From the NCBI GenBank assembly GCA_950295325.1, contig OX485809.1:7192001-7256000 (forward strand): 64,000 bases of DNA. Direction: 5' to 3'. The notes beneath the pieces were generated by a model, which was not told where the DNA came from, did not search any database, and saw only the letters and a list, made by a program, of their open reading frames with translations. Below, one piece after another: positions 35,674 to 48,800 of the stretch. Within the stretch, counting starts at the first letter, position 1. Each line of letters opens with the position of its first letter. Both the position numbers and the translations under genes were made by a program. Origin of the DNA: Polytrichum commune. Lineage: Eukaryota; Streptophyta; Polytrichopsida; Polytrichales; Polytrichaceae.

Positions 35674-38600
35674 TTAACCATCAAGCCGAAACTCCACCAA
35701 TCCCACTTTTTGCAAATGGGCAAAGTGAGCTTTCAATGCAGCCCAGAACTGCATACACAAATTGCAGTATTAAAACTATTTTTCCTTCAGATGATGACAT
35801 CTTGTTCACGACCTTTGTTCAAGACCTTTAAGGTACTAAGGCCTTAAAAGTAACACCTTCCTTCTGGCGACATCTATTTTTCATCCTTAAGTTGTCAATG
35901 AGTGCAACAATGTCGTTAAATAACTCATTCTTAAAAGTGATTAATCATATGCAGCATTAAGTACAAAATAACATCACTTTGGCCGTTCATAGTAGTGGTG
36001 CAAGGATGAAAAAACATTTTTCGAAGAGCACCAACTTTGGCCAATCACAATGGCTAATCGGGTATCTATCTACTCAATGAGGCAATGTAAGAAGTGATCC
36101 ACAAAAGGGGGACAACACCTTCATTTAATAGAGGATCCTCACCTACAATAAGGTTGATTTTGTGATGATTCTCACCTAGCAATCCAACACCAATAGACCC
36201 CTTGGTGGAGTGAAAGGCTCTATCCTTAAAACGACTTTTTGAATTTCTATAGGTCACATATGAATTTATCACTTTTTGATATATCTCACATTTTATATCT
36301 CACATGGTATTCTTTTATATCTCACATTTTACCAACAAGTGTGAAATTAGTAGTTTGAACATTAACAACTTTACTTGTAAAAAATTACATCAATTGTGTA
36401 AAAAAACGCATTGTGTACAGAGTACTTACAATTACACCTTATTTCTAGGCAGCATAAGGTGTATGAATGCTTACCGAGGGATAGGCAACATAGGGCACCT
36501 TAAACTCTTCACAAGTCTTTTCCACAATTGGCTGAATGCTTGGGTAGTACAGGTGGCAAATTGCTGGAAATAGGTGATGTTCGATCTACACATACATATC
36601 CAGAAAACCCTTGGTTATGTCAACAACATGGCCTAATAAGGAAGGACAAAGCCACAACTAACATTACAAACTATGAAGTTTCTTACTAAGAAGGTCTTTT
36701 AATTAACTCTTTTGCCAGCAGCCCAATTTCTCAAAACTACTGCATGGGATGTGAGGTTGTGAAAGAATCCAGCACCTGGTTGTTTAGTCCACCAGAAACA
36801 TGACTCCAGAATAATGACCGTGGACTAAAATCTGATGTTGTCGCAACCTGCAGCCACAAACAAAAAGTAACATTGGTCAGTTCAACTTTGGAGCATGTTC
36901 ATAATAAACATGAACCATAACCTCAATATCCTTATCTTTGATCCAAAAACTAGCATTCTTGAAGCAAGAAAGAAAGGAAAATGGGCACGATACTTACAAT
37001 AATCCTTAAATGTCTCCAATATATATCAAAACGTAGAGTGGTTAAAAGATGAGAAAGACCAAGGTAGCTCCAGAACCCACACAGTGCTGATTGCTATCCA
37101 ATAGTGGAAATTCTTATGACTTAATATAATTTACATGCTATGCCTATACATTTTGGAAAGGTTGAACAGCGGGGGCGCATGGGTGGCACAGTGGTCAGCA
37201 TCAAACCTTTCAAAAGCAGCCCACCATTGACAGCATCATGTTGAACTGACTATGCATAATGGCCTGGGACACTTACTCATATTTTAAAATGGGCTGGGAC
37301 AATTTCAAAAGGTTGAATGGAGAGGCTACATTCAACCTTTCCAAAACGGCTGGCTGTTCATATTGGCATATTGAGTGGACAGTGCAGGGATGACCCGGGA
37401 CATTAATTCATATGCATGGGTGCAGCAGACAATACATTTTTGAAAGGTTAAACAGGGAAGCTACATTCAACCTTTCCAAAACAAACTTACCGTTGACATT
37501 GGCATGTTGAGCGGATGGTGCAAATATGGCCAAGGACATTAATTCATATACCCATTTTGAAAAGGTTGAACTCTGAGGGCGCATGGGTGGTGAGGCCATC
37601 CATGGTCAACCTTTTCAAAAGGATGGCCATGGATGGCAGCATGTTAAACGGATGGTGCAAGGATGGCCTGGGACATTAATTCCTATGCAATACTCAAGCA
37701 CACTTGAGCTCAATTGTTCAATTCTACCAAGGACTAAAGGAACAGACAGTGCACTATACAATCCTACTACTGTGGGCCACATTACTTGTTTTCTAGGATA
37801 ATTGATATGACTGACTAATTTACTTTATGCTGGTCCTTGAACTAATACCAAAGGTGCTCGTTGGAAGTATCCAGGAACACATCCCAGATCATGTACCCAC
37901 ATTGTTTCCACCCTGACTAGACAATAAGAGTGGCCCACATCAATTACTTCCACGTTGATTTCCACCCACACTAATAGGATGATTTACTTGGACTTCAAGG
38001 GGAAATATGGATATCCTAATCACCTGCAATGCAGCCCAACCGCCATCCACCTTGGCAGTGCCACTGCTCTCATCTGGGGTTGGGAACTCAACCTCCCCCA
38101 CTACATGTGCCACTTGGAAAAGAAATGCGAGCATCCACCCTGTAATAAGCTGCAATAAATACACACACCAAAGTCCAGCCACAGGACATGAGACCCTCGT
38201 AACATCATCTGTGGAACAAATTTCTGCTTCTGCTGCCATACAAAGTGCTACAAATTCTAAGTTCATGAAGTGCCCATAATCCAGTAGTACTTCACAAAGC
38301 AGCAGTAGATTTGGGTACCTGTGAAATGACATACAACCCTATGAAGGCTGATGCCGAATGAACACCATATAAAGAGGGCAACACGAACATGTAGAAGGAG
38401 TAGAACAGTTTTCCCCCAAAGAAGATGTTGAACTCCAAGGGTGTCATCTTTGCTATCTTCACTCTGTCATACATAAGAAACCATGTCACAACAGGACAAC
38501 AATCTTGTAGGAGCTATTGACAATGTCAACGGATACTTCGATGTTCAGTGCAAATATGACAATTTCAATTTTTAAGAGCTGCACTAAAATATAGTTATCT

Positions 38601-41544
38601 GCTGAACAACACCACTAATGGTTCTCTTGGAAGTTCATTCAATTGCAAGAATGTACATGGAACTACAGTACCCAAAATAACACAAGTAGGAACAAATGCA
38701 GACTGCCCAGTACATTTGTTTGCAAGTCAAACAAAATTGATATTCACCCCAGTATACAAGACCATGTGTATCGTTCACAGTTAGCTCCTAATTAGAATAA
38801 AAGAACAGAGCACTTACGGTCCAATAGATCCTGAAAAATAGGCCATGAAGTCATCCAAGAAAACACTTTTGAGTGCTAGAAGCCCATAGAGCACTGCCAA
38901 GTAGACATGCTGCAAGATTCCACCAGCAACGAAGATTAAATGGATTGAATGAATTAACTATCTTTAGTCTGTACCTATGGATCTTCAGGAAACAAACCTC
39001 AGCTCTGAGATCCAGAAACACTTGACACACAGAGATGTGACGAAAACTACCCGTGCCTGCTCTATACAGAATTTAAAAATATTATGCTTCAACAAATTAC
39101 CTGATAAGCGTGATACCACTGTTTAGGTTGTGTGGACGCCACCCTCCTCACATCAGGATCTTTAACACCTGCACATTGAGGTTTCATGTCTATGAGTTGC
39201 AAACTATAGTCTCCCACACAGTGAGGTCATAAAAAGCAAAGAACCATACTGATCCTCCAGTGGGAAGAAACCAAATTGTGCAGAACAATTACAGGACATG
39301 GCGTGTGATGTGCTGTATAAGGAGCATCTTAGAACCTGTTTTACAAGCAACTAGTAAAGTGCAATCTGGTTCGACACAAGATAATAGTTTTTTGCCACTT
39401 TTGCCACATGTTATATCCACATTGGTCAAGACCGTGTTAAATCCAGTATGGAAATTAGCTTTCAGCACTCAGAGTGTTAAGCCAGACAGCACCCTATGGT
39501 ACTTCTATGGAAGGATAATCTGCAAGATGCATACTCATCCATAAAATAAGCTGGGAATATAATTTACAAACTTACGGATATCAGGGTCATAGTTATCAAC
39601 ATTGGTGAATGAATGGTGTCCCACAACATGCTGCTGCCTCCACATGAAGCTGTAAGCGTAACAAGAGCATTACAATGAGTAAAATTATGGCTTCATCACA
39701 TCAGGAAAATCCCAGCCAGCCAGAACATACATCCTATCCCATAACAAAATTTCAATTTTCTAAATCTCCATATAGTTCCAATCTATGTGCAAAACAATGG
39801 GATGAGATTTACCTGCTCGCACCAACAAGATCCAAAGAAGCTCCCATAATGTATCCCAGATCACACCAAGTGGAATATGCCCCTGTTGAGTATAATTTAA
39901 CCACCAGAGGTTAATGGAGGACAATCTCATGCAGTTCCAAAATGTAAGCATACATTGTACAGGTTATGTATTACAGAATGAAACAGGGTTTCTTGCTTTC
40001 AGGGGCTAATATGCACAGCTGGAGAAAAACCTTCCAATCAAAACATACATGCCAAAATACAAATTTTCATTCTGAGCACTTATAAGAGACAACAGAATGC
40101 AAGGAATGGAGAAACTAATCAGTACATATGACCATATGAACCAAGACAAAAGAGACAACTTACCATGATTACCATCATGTTGTATGGAAACCCCAACTTC
40201 TCCTGCAAAGAAGCCCATGCCAATTGCAAAGCCCAAAGAAAGGAGAAGGCTAGTCGACCAAAAGAATGCCATGTAGTAACACAAAAAGTAGCTACCAATA
40301 ATGACCAAGGATTTCAGGAGCATGTGCGGATGCACTCGGGGGTTTATCTGCGCAGTACACAAAAAAACAACAGAACCAGGTTTATTTGAGCATCCTTTAA
40401 ACAAACTCCTGCAAGTACAACATGACACTAAAGATAGTTAAATTGATTTGGTTGAAGACCGGTACACCTCTAGTTTCAGTCACATATGTACCCTTCACAT
40501 AAAAACCAGTACCAAATTGCACTCGACTCTGTGATGCCTATTTGGATTGTTGGATCATTTCAAACATTTCTGTGACTCGCACCAACCTTTCTTTTTTTGA
40601 AGTATGCCTCCACCCGTTGCTTGATAACCATATAAAAGTCTTCTTGAGCAGCATCCTTATACTCAAGATGGGCGGACTTGAATTTTTCATCATCGATGGA
40701 CAATTTCAGCTCTCCAATACAGTAATTCGCCAGCATTTTCCTGCAGACATCACCCATCCCAGAAACTGAGATACAAGTGAAGATCCCCCTGAACTACAAT
40801 CCCTTGCCTACCAACCAAGTTCCAAACAATTGTCTATTCAAAAAACACATCTGGCTACAAGCACTCCAAAATGGATTGACAGACCCATTATATGCAACAA
40901 TCACGTAGAACTATACATCAAAATAATCACCTGACATAGAGTGGATGGTACGAGTCAAATAGCTGAGTGCAATCCTGCCCTGCTTTGACATAGATGAGGC
41001 TGCCTCCTGGATGTCTGGGAACCCTGAAACAGGCAACAATCTTCCAGCATAGGTACCCATCTGCCAGGCGGCAATTTTGCAACTCATCCATCTACTATTT
41101 CCACAACACAAAGAAAAAATAAATGCAGACTTGCAAGGAAAGCACCGCATAGGGATAGCTTCAATATTGACTACAAAGGGAGAAATGTTGCATTGGCCCC
41201 CCAAGTATTGCACTGACTCTAGAAACTCAACCCTATCGGTTGCCTCCTCCATAGCCAACACGCCAATTTGCAATTGGCAGGTTCAGTCATTCCACAAGTT
41301 CAATACAACCTGTTCTGACATTACAATAAATCCCCTCCTAAAGTTATCAGGGCTTGGGTCTGTACCATCTGGTGACATCGTAAACTTTGCCCCAAATCAC
41401 GAGCCAGCAATCCGTGGGGCTGCTGTGGTGGCTGACATCTTCAAGAGTGTATTTCTCCAAGACAGGGGCCCCTGTGGCGGAAGTATGCAACATCACTTCC
41501 TCCGAAGGTAGATACTCACCAACATCCGATGAATGGGGCGCCAT
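35674..41544 (-). CDS. Delta-5 front-end fatty-acid desaturase, cytochrome b5 fusion, 13 exons
   Basis: Front-end desaturases insert a double bond between an existing one and the carboxyl end; delta-5 enzymes make arachidonic and eicosapentaenoic acids in the ER. Exons from 5': 41366-41544, 40931-41023, 40587-40740, 40164-40347, 39813-39882, 39576-39649, 39101-39168, 38818-38909, 38319-38463, 38024-38149, 36776-36847, 36475-36585, 35674-35748. Phases all fit, giving 480 aa. The N-terminal cytochrome b5 domain has HPGG (64-67) and a second haem His in FDSYHP (H86). The three His boxes are HDGNH (199-203), HVVGHH (234-239) and the front-end-specific QIEHH (419-423, Q instead of H). Hydrophobic membrane segments flank them, and the C terminus is a short cytosolic tail ending RLDG. 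The HDGNHG/QHVVGHHSFTN wording matches what I know of bryophyte delta-5 enzymes rather than delta-6 or sphingolipid delta-8 enzymes. Regiospecificity is inferred. Confidence 0.9.
37140..37690. repeat. About four ~120-140-bp tandem hairpin repeats in desaturase intron 10
   Basis: Units recur with GAAAGGTTGAAC, then an inverted TTCAACCTTTCC, then GGACATTAATTCATAT. Each unit can therefore fold on itself. The units also share GGCATGTTGAGCGGATGGTG-like blocks. Divergence is moderate. The array makes up half of the 1.2-kb intron between exons 10 and 11. Confidence 0.65.
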
Positions 41545-43110
41545 GGCATGTACCTAACCCTGCAAGAAGCACATGAAAACAACATCATCATCATCATCTT
41601 CAGCATAGCCAAGCAAACCAACCAGGCCTTCAGAAATTTGACATCACAGTTCGTAGACACACATCTTAGTCCACATAGTGTGTCCACCGAGTCCTGGATT
41701 CTACACCTTAACCTATTTTGCCAAAACTGCAAACCTCCTCACCTACTGCAAAATTCTTATCGGTCCCCTCAATACACAGGGGCTGATCCCTAGCCCAAGT
41801 CCACCATAATCAGCGGAATTCCACATGGATCAAACGTTCCCATGTACGCCAATGCCGGACAAAGGACCCCAGTCTATACAATCAGCTCCATCTCCCTCCG
41901 AGGCTACTTCCACCGAAAAGATAAACTCTGACCTAAACCTCACATTTTCCACATTCTTGAAGTTAAAAAAGCTACAAGTTCCGCATACCCCCGGGTACAG
42001 CCCTCACCAGCAATGACGACACCACCATCGTCTCTCGAGTACCAATGTGCGAGACCTACAACTCAAATCTTTGCAAAAACCAAACACAAACACACTGTAC
42101 CAAATCCTGCGTGCTAATGCAATAGGGGAGACGAAATCAAGATCCCAATCGAACCTGAAGCAGCAACCGACCGACCGACCGACCGACCTCCCCTGGAGAT
42201 CGATCAATGGGGCCACTCCTCCCACCTCCGCAATCACCACATCCAATCGACAGCACACCTACCCACAATGCCGTCACCAACAACTCCCCCCCCGATGATT
42301 GTTCGGAAGAAAATAGCACACCACGGAATCCCAAGGGCCCCGCACCAAACTCCTTCCCCCGGCGCCCCCGATTGATTCCAGAGGAACGCAAAAAAGCTGC
42401 AAAATCTGGCCCGGATATTTATTTTCCCCTTTCCTTTTTAACACAGCATTGCATCGGTGGCTTCCAATCGGCCTTACATTCGCGGACATGCGATGCCGCA
42501 CCCTGGGTGCAACACCTCCATACCCGGAGATACCCTGTCATCAACGGCAGGGTATCTTCCCAATCCACGAGTGCACCTCCCTCGTTGATAACGACGCCTT
42601 CCCACCCGTGAGGTGATACCCTGATCAGAGTCCGGGTATGTAAGGCCGGTTGTGCTACGTAATCGGGAAGGTACACGCCCTTGTATATCGAGAACCGCCT
42701 CTGTCCCAGCCAATCCTGGGAGGCGTAGAACCCGAGTGGCGAGGTGGGTCTGTAGGAAGGGTGGTTAAAGCGTATGGCAGCGGCTGCATGGTAACATGAG
42801 CTCAGGTACAAAAGATCATGCACTATATGATGATTAGGGGGGGGATGTACCTACCTACCTACCTACCTAGTAGTGCCCATTGTGGGTGATAGGTGCACCG
42901 ATACATGGACAATTCTAGGACTTCACACGGGCTTGGTGGTGGGCCCAGTGGGCCCAATTGGCATTTCAATACGGTTTTTGGCACCTCGGAGCCGGATGTC
43001 ATAACATACCGCAAGGCTAGTTCACACCAAGTCCTAAGGTTCCCAAGTCACTTGAGGCCAATCCGTGCAATCTCAATCGTTGAGATCATGAAAGTTGGGA
43101 CTTGACTTAT
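41545..43110. other. GC-richer region upstream of the desaturase
   Basis: This probably holds the desaturase promoter and leader. Features seen are a (CGAC)n run at about 42168-42188, an 11-bp inverted repeat CGGCCTTACAT at 42469-42479 and 42638-42648 enclosing smaller palindromes (GATACCCTG...CAGGGTATC), and a (CTAC)n run at about 42848-42868. Several overlapping open frames on both strands reflect high GC; none shows a domain. Confidence 0.35.
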
Positions 43111-43414
43111 CACGTCGCATGGGGTCTCAAGTCATAAGTCTCCAAGTATGACACGGAGGCTGACATGGTAACGTTCTTTGGAGGCGAGGCTTGGGACTTG
43201 TGTTGAGAGTTGGGTTGAGCACAAAGCTAAGTTAGGCCCAACTCACATCAAACGTTCCGCAAATATTTATGTATAAAATATCAAGAGCGTACTTTAATGA
43301 TAATACGTCGTAGTTTAATGGTTTCTTGAGGTTCAGAGGTTGGGGCATGGCCTCCGTGTTGGGACTTGCTAACATGAGTGGGACTTGGGGTTTGAGATCC
43401 CGTGTGAACCAACC

Positions 43415-43620
43415 TTGAGTCTCATGTTTGCCCTTTCTAAATAAAAGAAATGCCATGTTCATTTCATGGGGACCTTGTCACGACACTATCAAGACTTAGG
43501 TCATTGGTTGTTTGAGAACCGAAGCATGTGTTGTTCCTAATCCTTGGTCATATTATTCGCTTGATTTAGAGTACGTCATAAGTAGGGCTCAACAATGTTA
43601 CAGTAAGTTAAGTAAACCTT
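43415..43620 (+). repeat. Dispersed repeat (copy of the one in LEA intron 1)
   Basis: It shares CTTTCTAAATAAAAGAAAT, TTCATTTCATGGGGACCTTG and ACGACACTA in order with 31385-31600. The family is unidentified. Confidence 0.5.
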
Positions 43621-43634
43621 CTCAAATATTATAT

Positions 43635-43930
43635 TCCCTACACTCACTTCTCATAGGATAGGAAACACGCAATGTGTGAGAGATGATTAGTAATTTCAAA
43701 TTGTGTACTTAGCCATTTTCCTTGTAGTCTACAAAGCTCAAATGAACAAGTATCTTATTTATTCTTAAAATGAAGATCCTTGAGCTCATTAAATGGTCAT
43801 ATACACCCAACACACACACACACACACACGATTATTCTCAATATGGAGCTTAGAATGGCTGACAAAACTTGAGCCTATAAATTAGTCATTGCATGCCATG
43901 TAGGACTCTATGTAAGTTTTGACTCATTCA
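43635..43930 (+). repeat. Dispersed repeat family F, copy near 43.7 kb, with (CA)n
   Basis: It shares GAGATGATTAG, TATCTTATTTATT, CTCATTAAATGGTCATATA and GAGCTTAGAATGGCT with copies at 51895-52235 and 52965-53300, and more weakly with 46200-46470 and 14780-14870. A (CA)n microsatellite (about 43809-43828) interrupts this copy. The origin is unknown. Confidence 0.5.
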
Positions 43931-44976
43931 AATAACCTTGATCTCTTGACGATGATGATGAAGAAGGAGGGGCTTCCAATCACCACCAACGATTATTAAA
44001 TTTAATGTACTTTAATGGTTGTGATATTGTTGTTATACTCAAACATGTAGTTGAATATTGAGCTTACGGTGCATGGATAGTAGAAAAATATCTATCTTTA
44101 TGGACTACACTGAATATTGTATTTAGTATCACTTACTATTTGGAGTTACACAATGCTATATCTTATTTTATTAGTGTAAAAACATTTTGTTTATCAAGTA
44201 GAGATGTTAATGTCTCATCATGTCCAAACAATCAATATGACATTTGTTGGGGGGAAAAATGAGATACAAAATAAATATTTATAGCATTGCATAATCCAAC
44301 TACACTAAACATCATATTAAGTATCACTGATTCTAATTGTCTTGCTCAATACTAATTGTAAACCACGATGTAGTGTCACCAACACTAAATGTTAACCCAA
44401 CATTATTTGTCATTCCTTGTAAAGCATTTTGGGCAGATTGTAGATTTACAATGTTGCAATTACGATCACTTACCAAGTGATTTTTCATCCAAGTCCATGA
44501 TAATATCTCATAACCCATTGCTGACTAGAGAAGGGTAGGGTTTTGGCCAATGGATGAACTCGTCCATCATCCATGCCCATATTTGTTCACTTATTCATAA
44601 GAGGCGTCATCCAAGAAGTGTTACCATAGTGACATAAAACACCATACAACACTAAATAACATATTTAGTGTAGTATGCTACACTCAATACAAAAATGTTG
44701 AGTGAACCACATAATGGCCATGTACAAAGGGCATTATGGCGTAAAGCATTGTGGAGCAGGCTATAATGCATTGTCACCTCAAAAGAGTGGATTTTGCTAA
44801 ATAATGAACAAATTTTAAAGAACGGAATAAATAACCAGGCTTTTTATGGGAACATAACCAGTTTGTGCATGTCCAAAAACCAAATGTTATGGATGAAATG
44901 CTCTCCACATGGATAGAAAAGCTCGAGGGAGGTGTTGGAAGGGCTCTCCACACATGGATGAAAAGTCATGGTCATG
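43931..44976. other. AT-rich intergenic DNA
   Basis: No gene is seen. CACTAAAT/ATTTAGTGT words recur in both orientations (for example near 44100, 44300, 44380 and 44660), suggesting small decayed inverted-repeat elements whose borders I cannot fix. Confidence 0.3.
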
Positions 44977-44979
44977 GTA

Positions 44980-45699
44980 CAATCTAACCTCATTAATACG
45001 ACACTCGTTTATACAACACCCTCGATATTACGACACATTTTCACAAAACCAAACTTTTAAGTTCAAAACTCCCTCTTTTATACGACTACGGCACTCGATG
45101 ATGCGACATTTAGAATCTCCGTGTTGTCATATTAAAGGGGTAGTTAATGCTAAAATTCCTTTCATCTATGTCATGTACATCTATAATACATCCATTTTCA
45201 CTTGGGCACTACTCAGGAACTTCACTTATCATTGGGAACTTGATGATAATTAGGGTTACTAGTGTAGAATGGACATGGTTAGGGTTAGAGTGGCCTCCTA
45301 CCTTGTATGTTGCTATACATCATGCATCTAGTTTCTTATTAGAGAACTCTTCATACTTTGGGGTTAATGAAATGATTAGTTTCAAAAGTTAGTAGGGAAT
45401 TTAGATAAGATGACAATTGCTAACTTGGGCAAGCAACACCAAAGATCTTTGGACTCCTATTTCAAGAGTTCTTGAGAACATTTGTATTCGTTTGGAGCTC
45501 TAAGTTATTATTTTCATACCACCTATATTGCTTAAACTCGTTGTGTATATTTTTAAGCTCATATTACTCATGTTTTCATATTCTCTCAATAATGCGACAA
45601 CTTTACGCCACTTCTCATATTAATGAGAAGACAACACCTCGATAATACGACTTCTTTTGTGTTTCCCAAAATGTATCATACTAAAGAGGGAGAACAGTG
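44980..45699. mobile_element. Possible pogo/Tc1-like non-autonomous element
   Basis: The left end after TA reads CAATCTAACCTCATTAATAC; the right end in reverse complement reads CACTGTTCTCCCTCTTTAGT. Both are followed by more TAATACGAC-type subterminal copies pointing inward (for example TCGATATTACGACAC, TCGATAATACGACTT). CAGT...ACCTC...TAATACGACA ends with a TA target are typical of pogo-like elements. The ends match imperfectly and no transposase frame is present. Confidence 0.35.
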
Positions 45700-45820
45700 T
45701 TAAAGATATACATACTAGATCGGACAGTATACAAGCAGCGAGGTTTATGGTGTAAAGATACACAAATGTAAACTTCATATGCTGGATTGGCAAGTAAGTT
45801 GAGCCTAATATTCAGTATTT

Positions 45821-48800
45821 TCAGGCATTCTTGCCATGATGATGTGTAGGGGCTGCTGTTGTTGCCAGAGACTGTAAGTGACGCTCCACGTTGTCGAAGC
45901 CACAGAGTTTCTTGACTTTGTCCATGGTTGCCGGCTGGTCGAATTGAAAGGTGTCGTGCTCCAAAGTGCCTCCCAAATAATCTTTGCGAGCTGCAATTAT
46001 CGCACTCCGGATTGCAGAGAAAACTGAGCTTGCGTTCAGAAGGGGAGGCTCACCTGACGCTGCCACATTCAATGTCACAGCCAACTTGCGATTACACTTG
46101 AGAAGATATTGACACAAACACATTGTATGGTTTGATCATTCACTTGATACAGTGATACGAATTGCACACATAAGGTTACCTTCTTCCAATTACCCTGAAC
46201 ACGCACTTAGTACAACTTGACGACAAGCAATCCAGATTGAGGTCATAGCCATTTATCTCGTAGAAAAGTCAGTGCTCATATGGATTTCTTATTCATGATA
46301 GAAGTGAAGATTTTCTTTCTTCTTAGATGATCATATGGGTCCTCGTATTTATGTTGATAGTTGAACTTAGAATAGTTTGATAGAACGAACATTTGAGCAC
46401 ATTGTTCAATCTCTGTTAAACACGTGTCCTTTGGTCTTTGAGCATTGCGCATATTACACTTTCTCAAACTATTGAAATGCCGAGGAATGCTCAAGCTCTC
46501 AATAGTTTTAGTGTGGGATGAAAGCCAGTCATATCCAAGCATCCAATTCCTAAAACCTGCAAGTTTGAACTCTCAACGTGGATGCTCTAGTGTACAGTGG
46601 GCAGCAGCACTAAGTGCTTGAACCAAGTTGCTACACTGTTATATCTGAATTATTGTCGGCCACACTATACATCATCGACCAGCAACAATGAAGACTAATT
46701 ATCGTGGGCCACATTATTTTTCTAGTATCACCTATTCCTACTGAAGTCCATTATCATGCACTACATGATTTACCATGAATGTAGATATAATTTGGGTCAG
46801 TGTTGTTTTAACATAAAAATTAGTCATTACTACAACAAGAGCTTTGGTAATTTGCAACAAGGCAACAAATCGATTTTGAAGAGTTCATATATTTTCTGCA
46901 GCCCACTATGCAAACACATCAAGTCTAGTGCCACACTAAATCAGATATTCAATGTAGCTTCCTACCTTTGGAAGAGAGGATCCGCTTCTTGTTCACGGGG
47001 CTGTTGAACAGCTCCACATTGAAACGCTGGGGAATAAGGTCCATGGTGGGTGGCTTGTATGTCCAAGTACCATCAGATACAACCTTCCCTTTGGAATCCA
47101 GAACAATTTCCTCCGTAAGGAAGAACCCGATGCCAAACACGAAACATCCCTCTACCTGCAAAATACTCATGACAACAAGCTTTATTTCTTGAGAGTTATT
47201 ACAGTTTGTAAAAGGGTTTAAGGATGAACTTGACTATCCTCTTAAGGAAGTCCTACTAAGGGAACGTGCAGCGGGGGGTTGTTATTACAGGATACGTGAC
47301 GATTTGTATGTACCCCCAACAATTATTGATATAATATTTTATATGATGTATGGAATTGATACCATAGTTTAACACTACCTATTCAAAAGAGGAAGTGAAA
47401 ATGAGGTCACCTGCGGCAACAGTGATTGGATGTACATGGTGGTATTTGAGTCTAGGTCATTTATATACGCTCAAAACTCCCTGTAATTCATTCTACATAT
47501 ATATTTAAATATGCTCTGATTGGAGTAATCCATGTCTACTGATGCATATGATAGATGGGCTTATTTTGGATAGGTTCACTTTTGACACTTATAGCTAAAA
47601 AATCAAGACTTACTCTTGAACCCCTCTGAATAACGTCTTGACCCTTAAAATTTTGACAATATATCCTGAAGTCAATAAATGGAAGACTTTCAAAGAGATA
47701 AATAACATCAACTGATTGCCAAATTTAAAGTGTGTTGTGGGTCACCTGGCCTATGTCCACAGCAGGGTTTAAGCTTTTCCCGCTGTCGTGGATGATGTCC
47801 ACAGCTAGAATCCTTGTTGCACCTGTCAAAGTGTTTATTTCCACCTACAAACCCAGCCAATCCATGAGTTGTCATATTTAGCAAATAGAAGAAGAATGTT
47901 TCGCTCAACTATCAGACCAAAATTCAACTTGAGGTATGCACAATAAAATTCCGATTAGATGCCTACCTGTTCAAAGAACATGGAAGTTAAAACAACTTCA
48001 CACAGAAATCCATGAGTACCAAATTTTTGATAGGGTAATTGGCATAGTCAGAAGCATGTACACAGATGTGTGCAATTAAGTTGACTCATGCTAATTTATC
48101 GACATGCCACACTATTTTGGATATTTATTAAGGTGACAAAAGACATGATTTTTTTATTTTTTTTTAAGTGGTTGCCATAAGGTAAATAAACAAAGTTACA
48201 AGTCTTTGTGATACAGTTTTGTTGCAGGTAATTTGCAAACTATTCACAAAGTCAACCTAATTGCACATATCAGAGTAGATAGGAAATAATTAGCACACAG
48301 ATGGTTAATTCGAATTTTCCCCTAATTCCGACATGTACATGCCACAGGAACTTGTAAAATGAATTCTCACCTCACTTAATGCTGACCCGTAGATAAGGTA
48401 GGATGCCGAAGGTGGAGACCACTGTTCATGGGATTGCAAATCAATACCCATATCTCTTGCCTGTACACAACATGTCAATTAACAGTGGAGTTATTCGTAA
48501 AGTCTTGGCATCAAACTCCACTTGAGTTGGCTAAAAATTGACTTTGAGAGCTTATGTTTTCTTGATGCTTAAATTATCATGTTCAAAGAGTGGTGTTGGG
48601 CTATCAAAAACCGGCATTCTAGATTGTCCTATTAGGATGGGTGGGTCAAACTAGCCTTGCATAGGCCAATCCAGGATTTAGGTCGGCAAGTCCCATGGGC
48701 GTATCCTATTTTAGAACCTACAATTCTCTCAAATTTTGGGATGACAAGATTACCCAACTTTCAAAATAGGCTCCAACACATCACGAGCTAATGAGCTCTT

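Noticed and set aside
42047-42823. Overlapping long open frames upstream of the desaturase as genes
   Set aside because: They occur on both strands and several frames at once in a GC-rich segment, with low-complexity composition and no domain.
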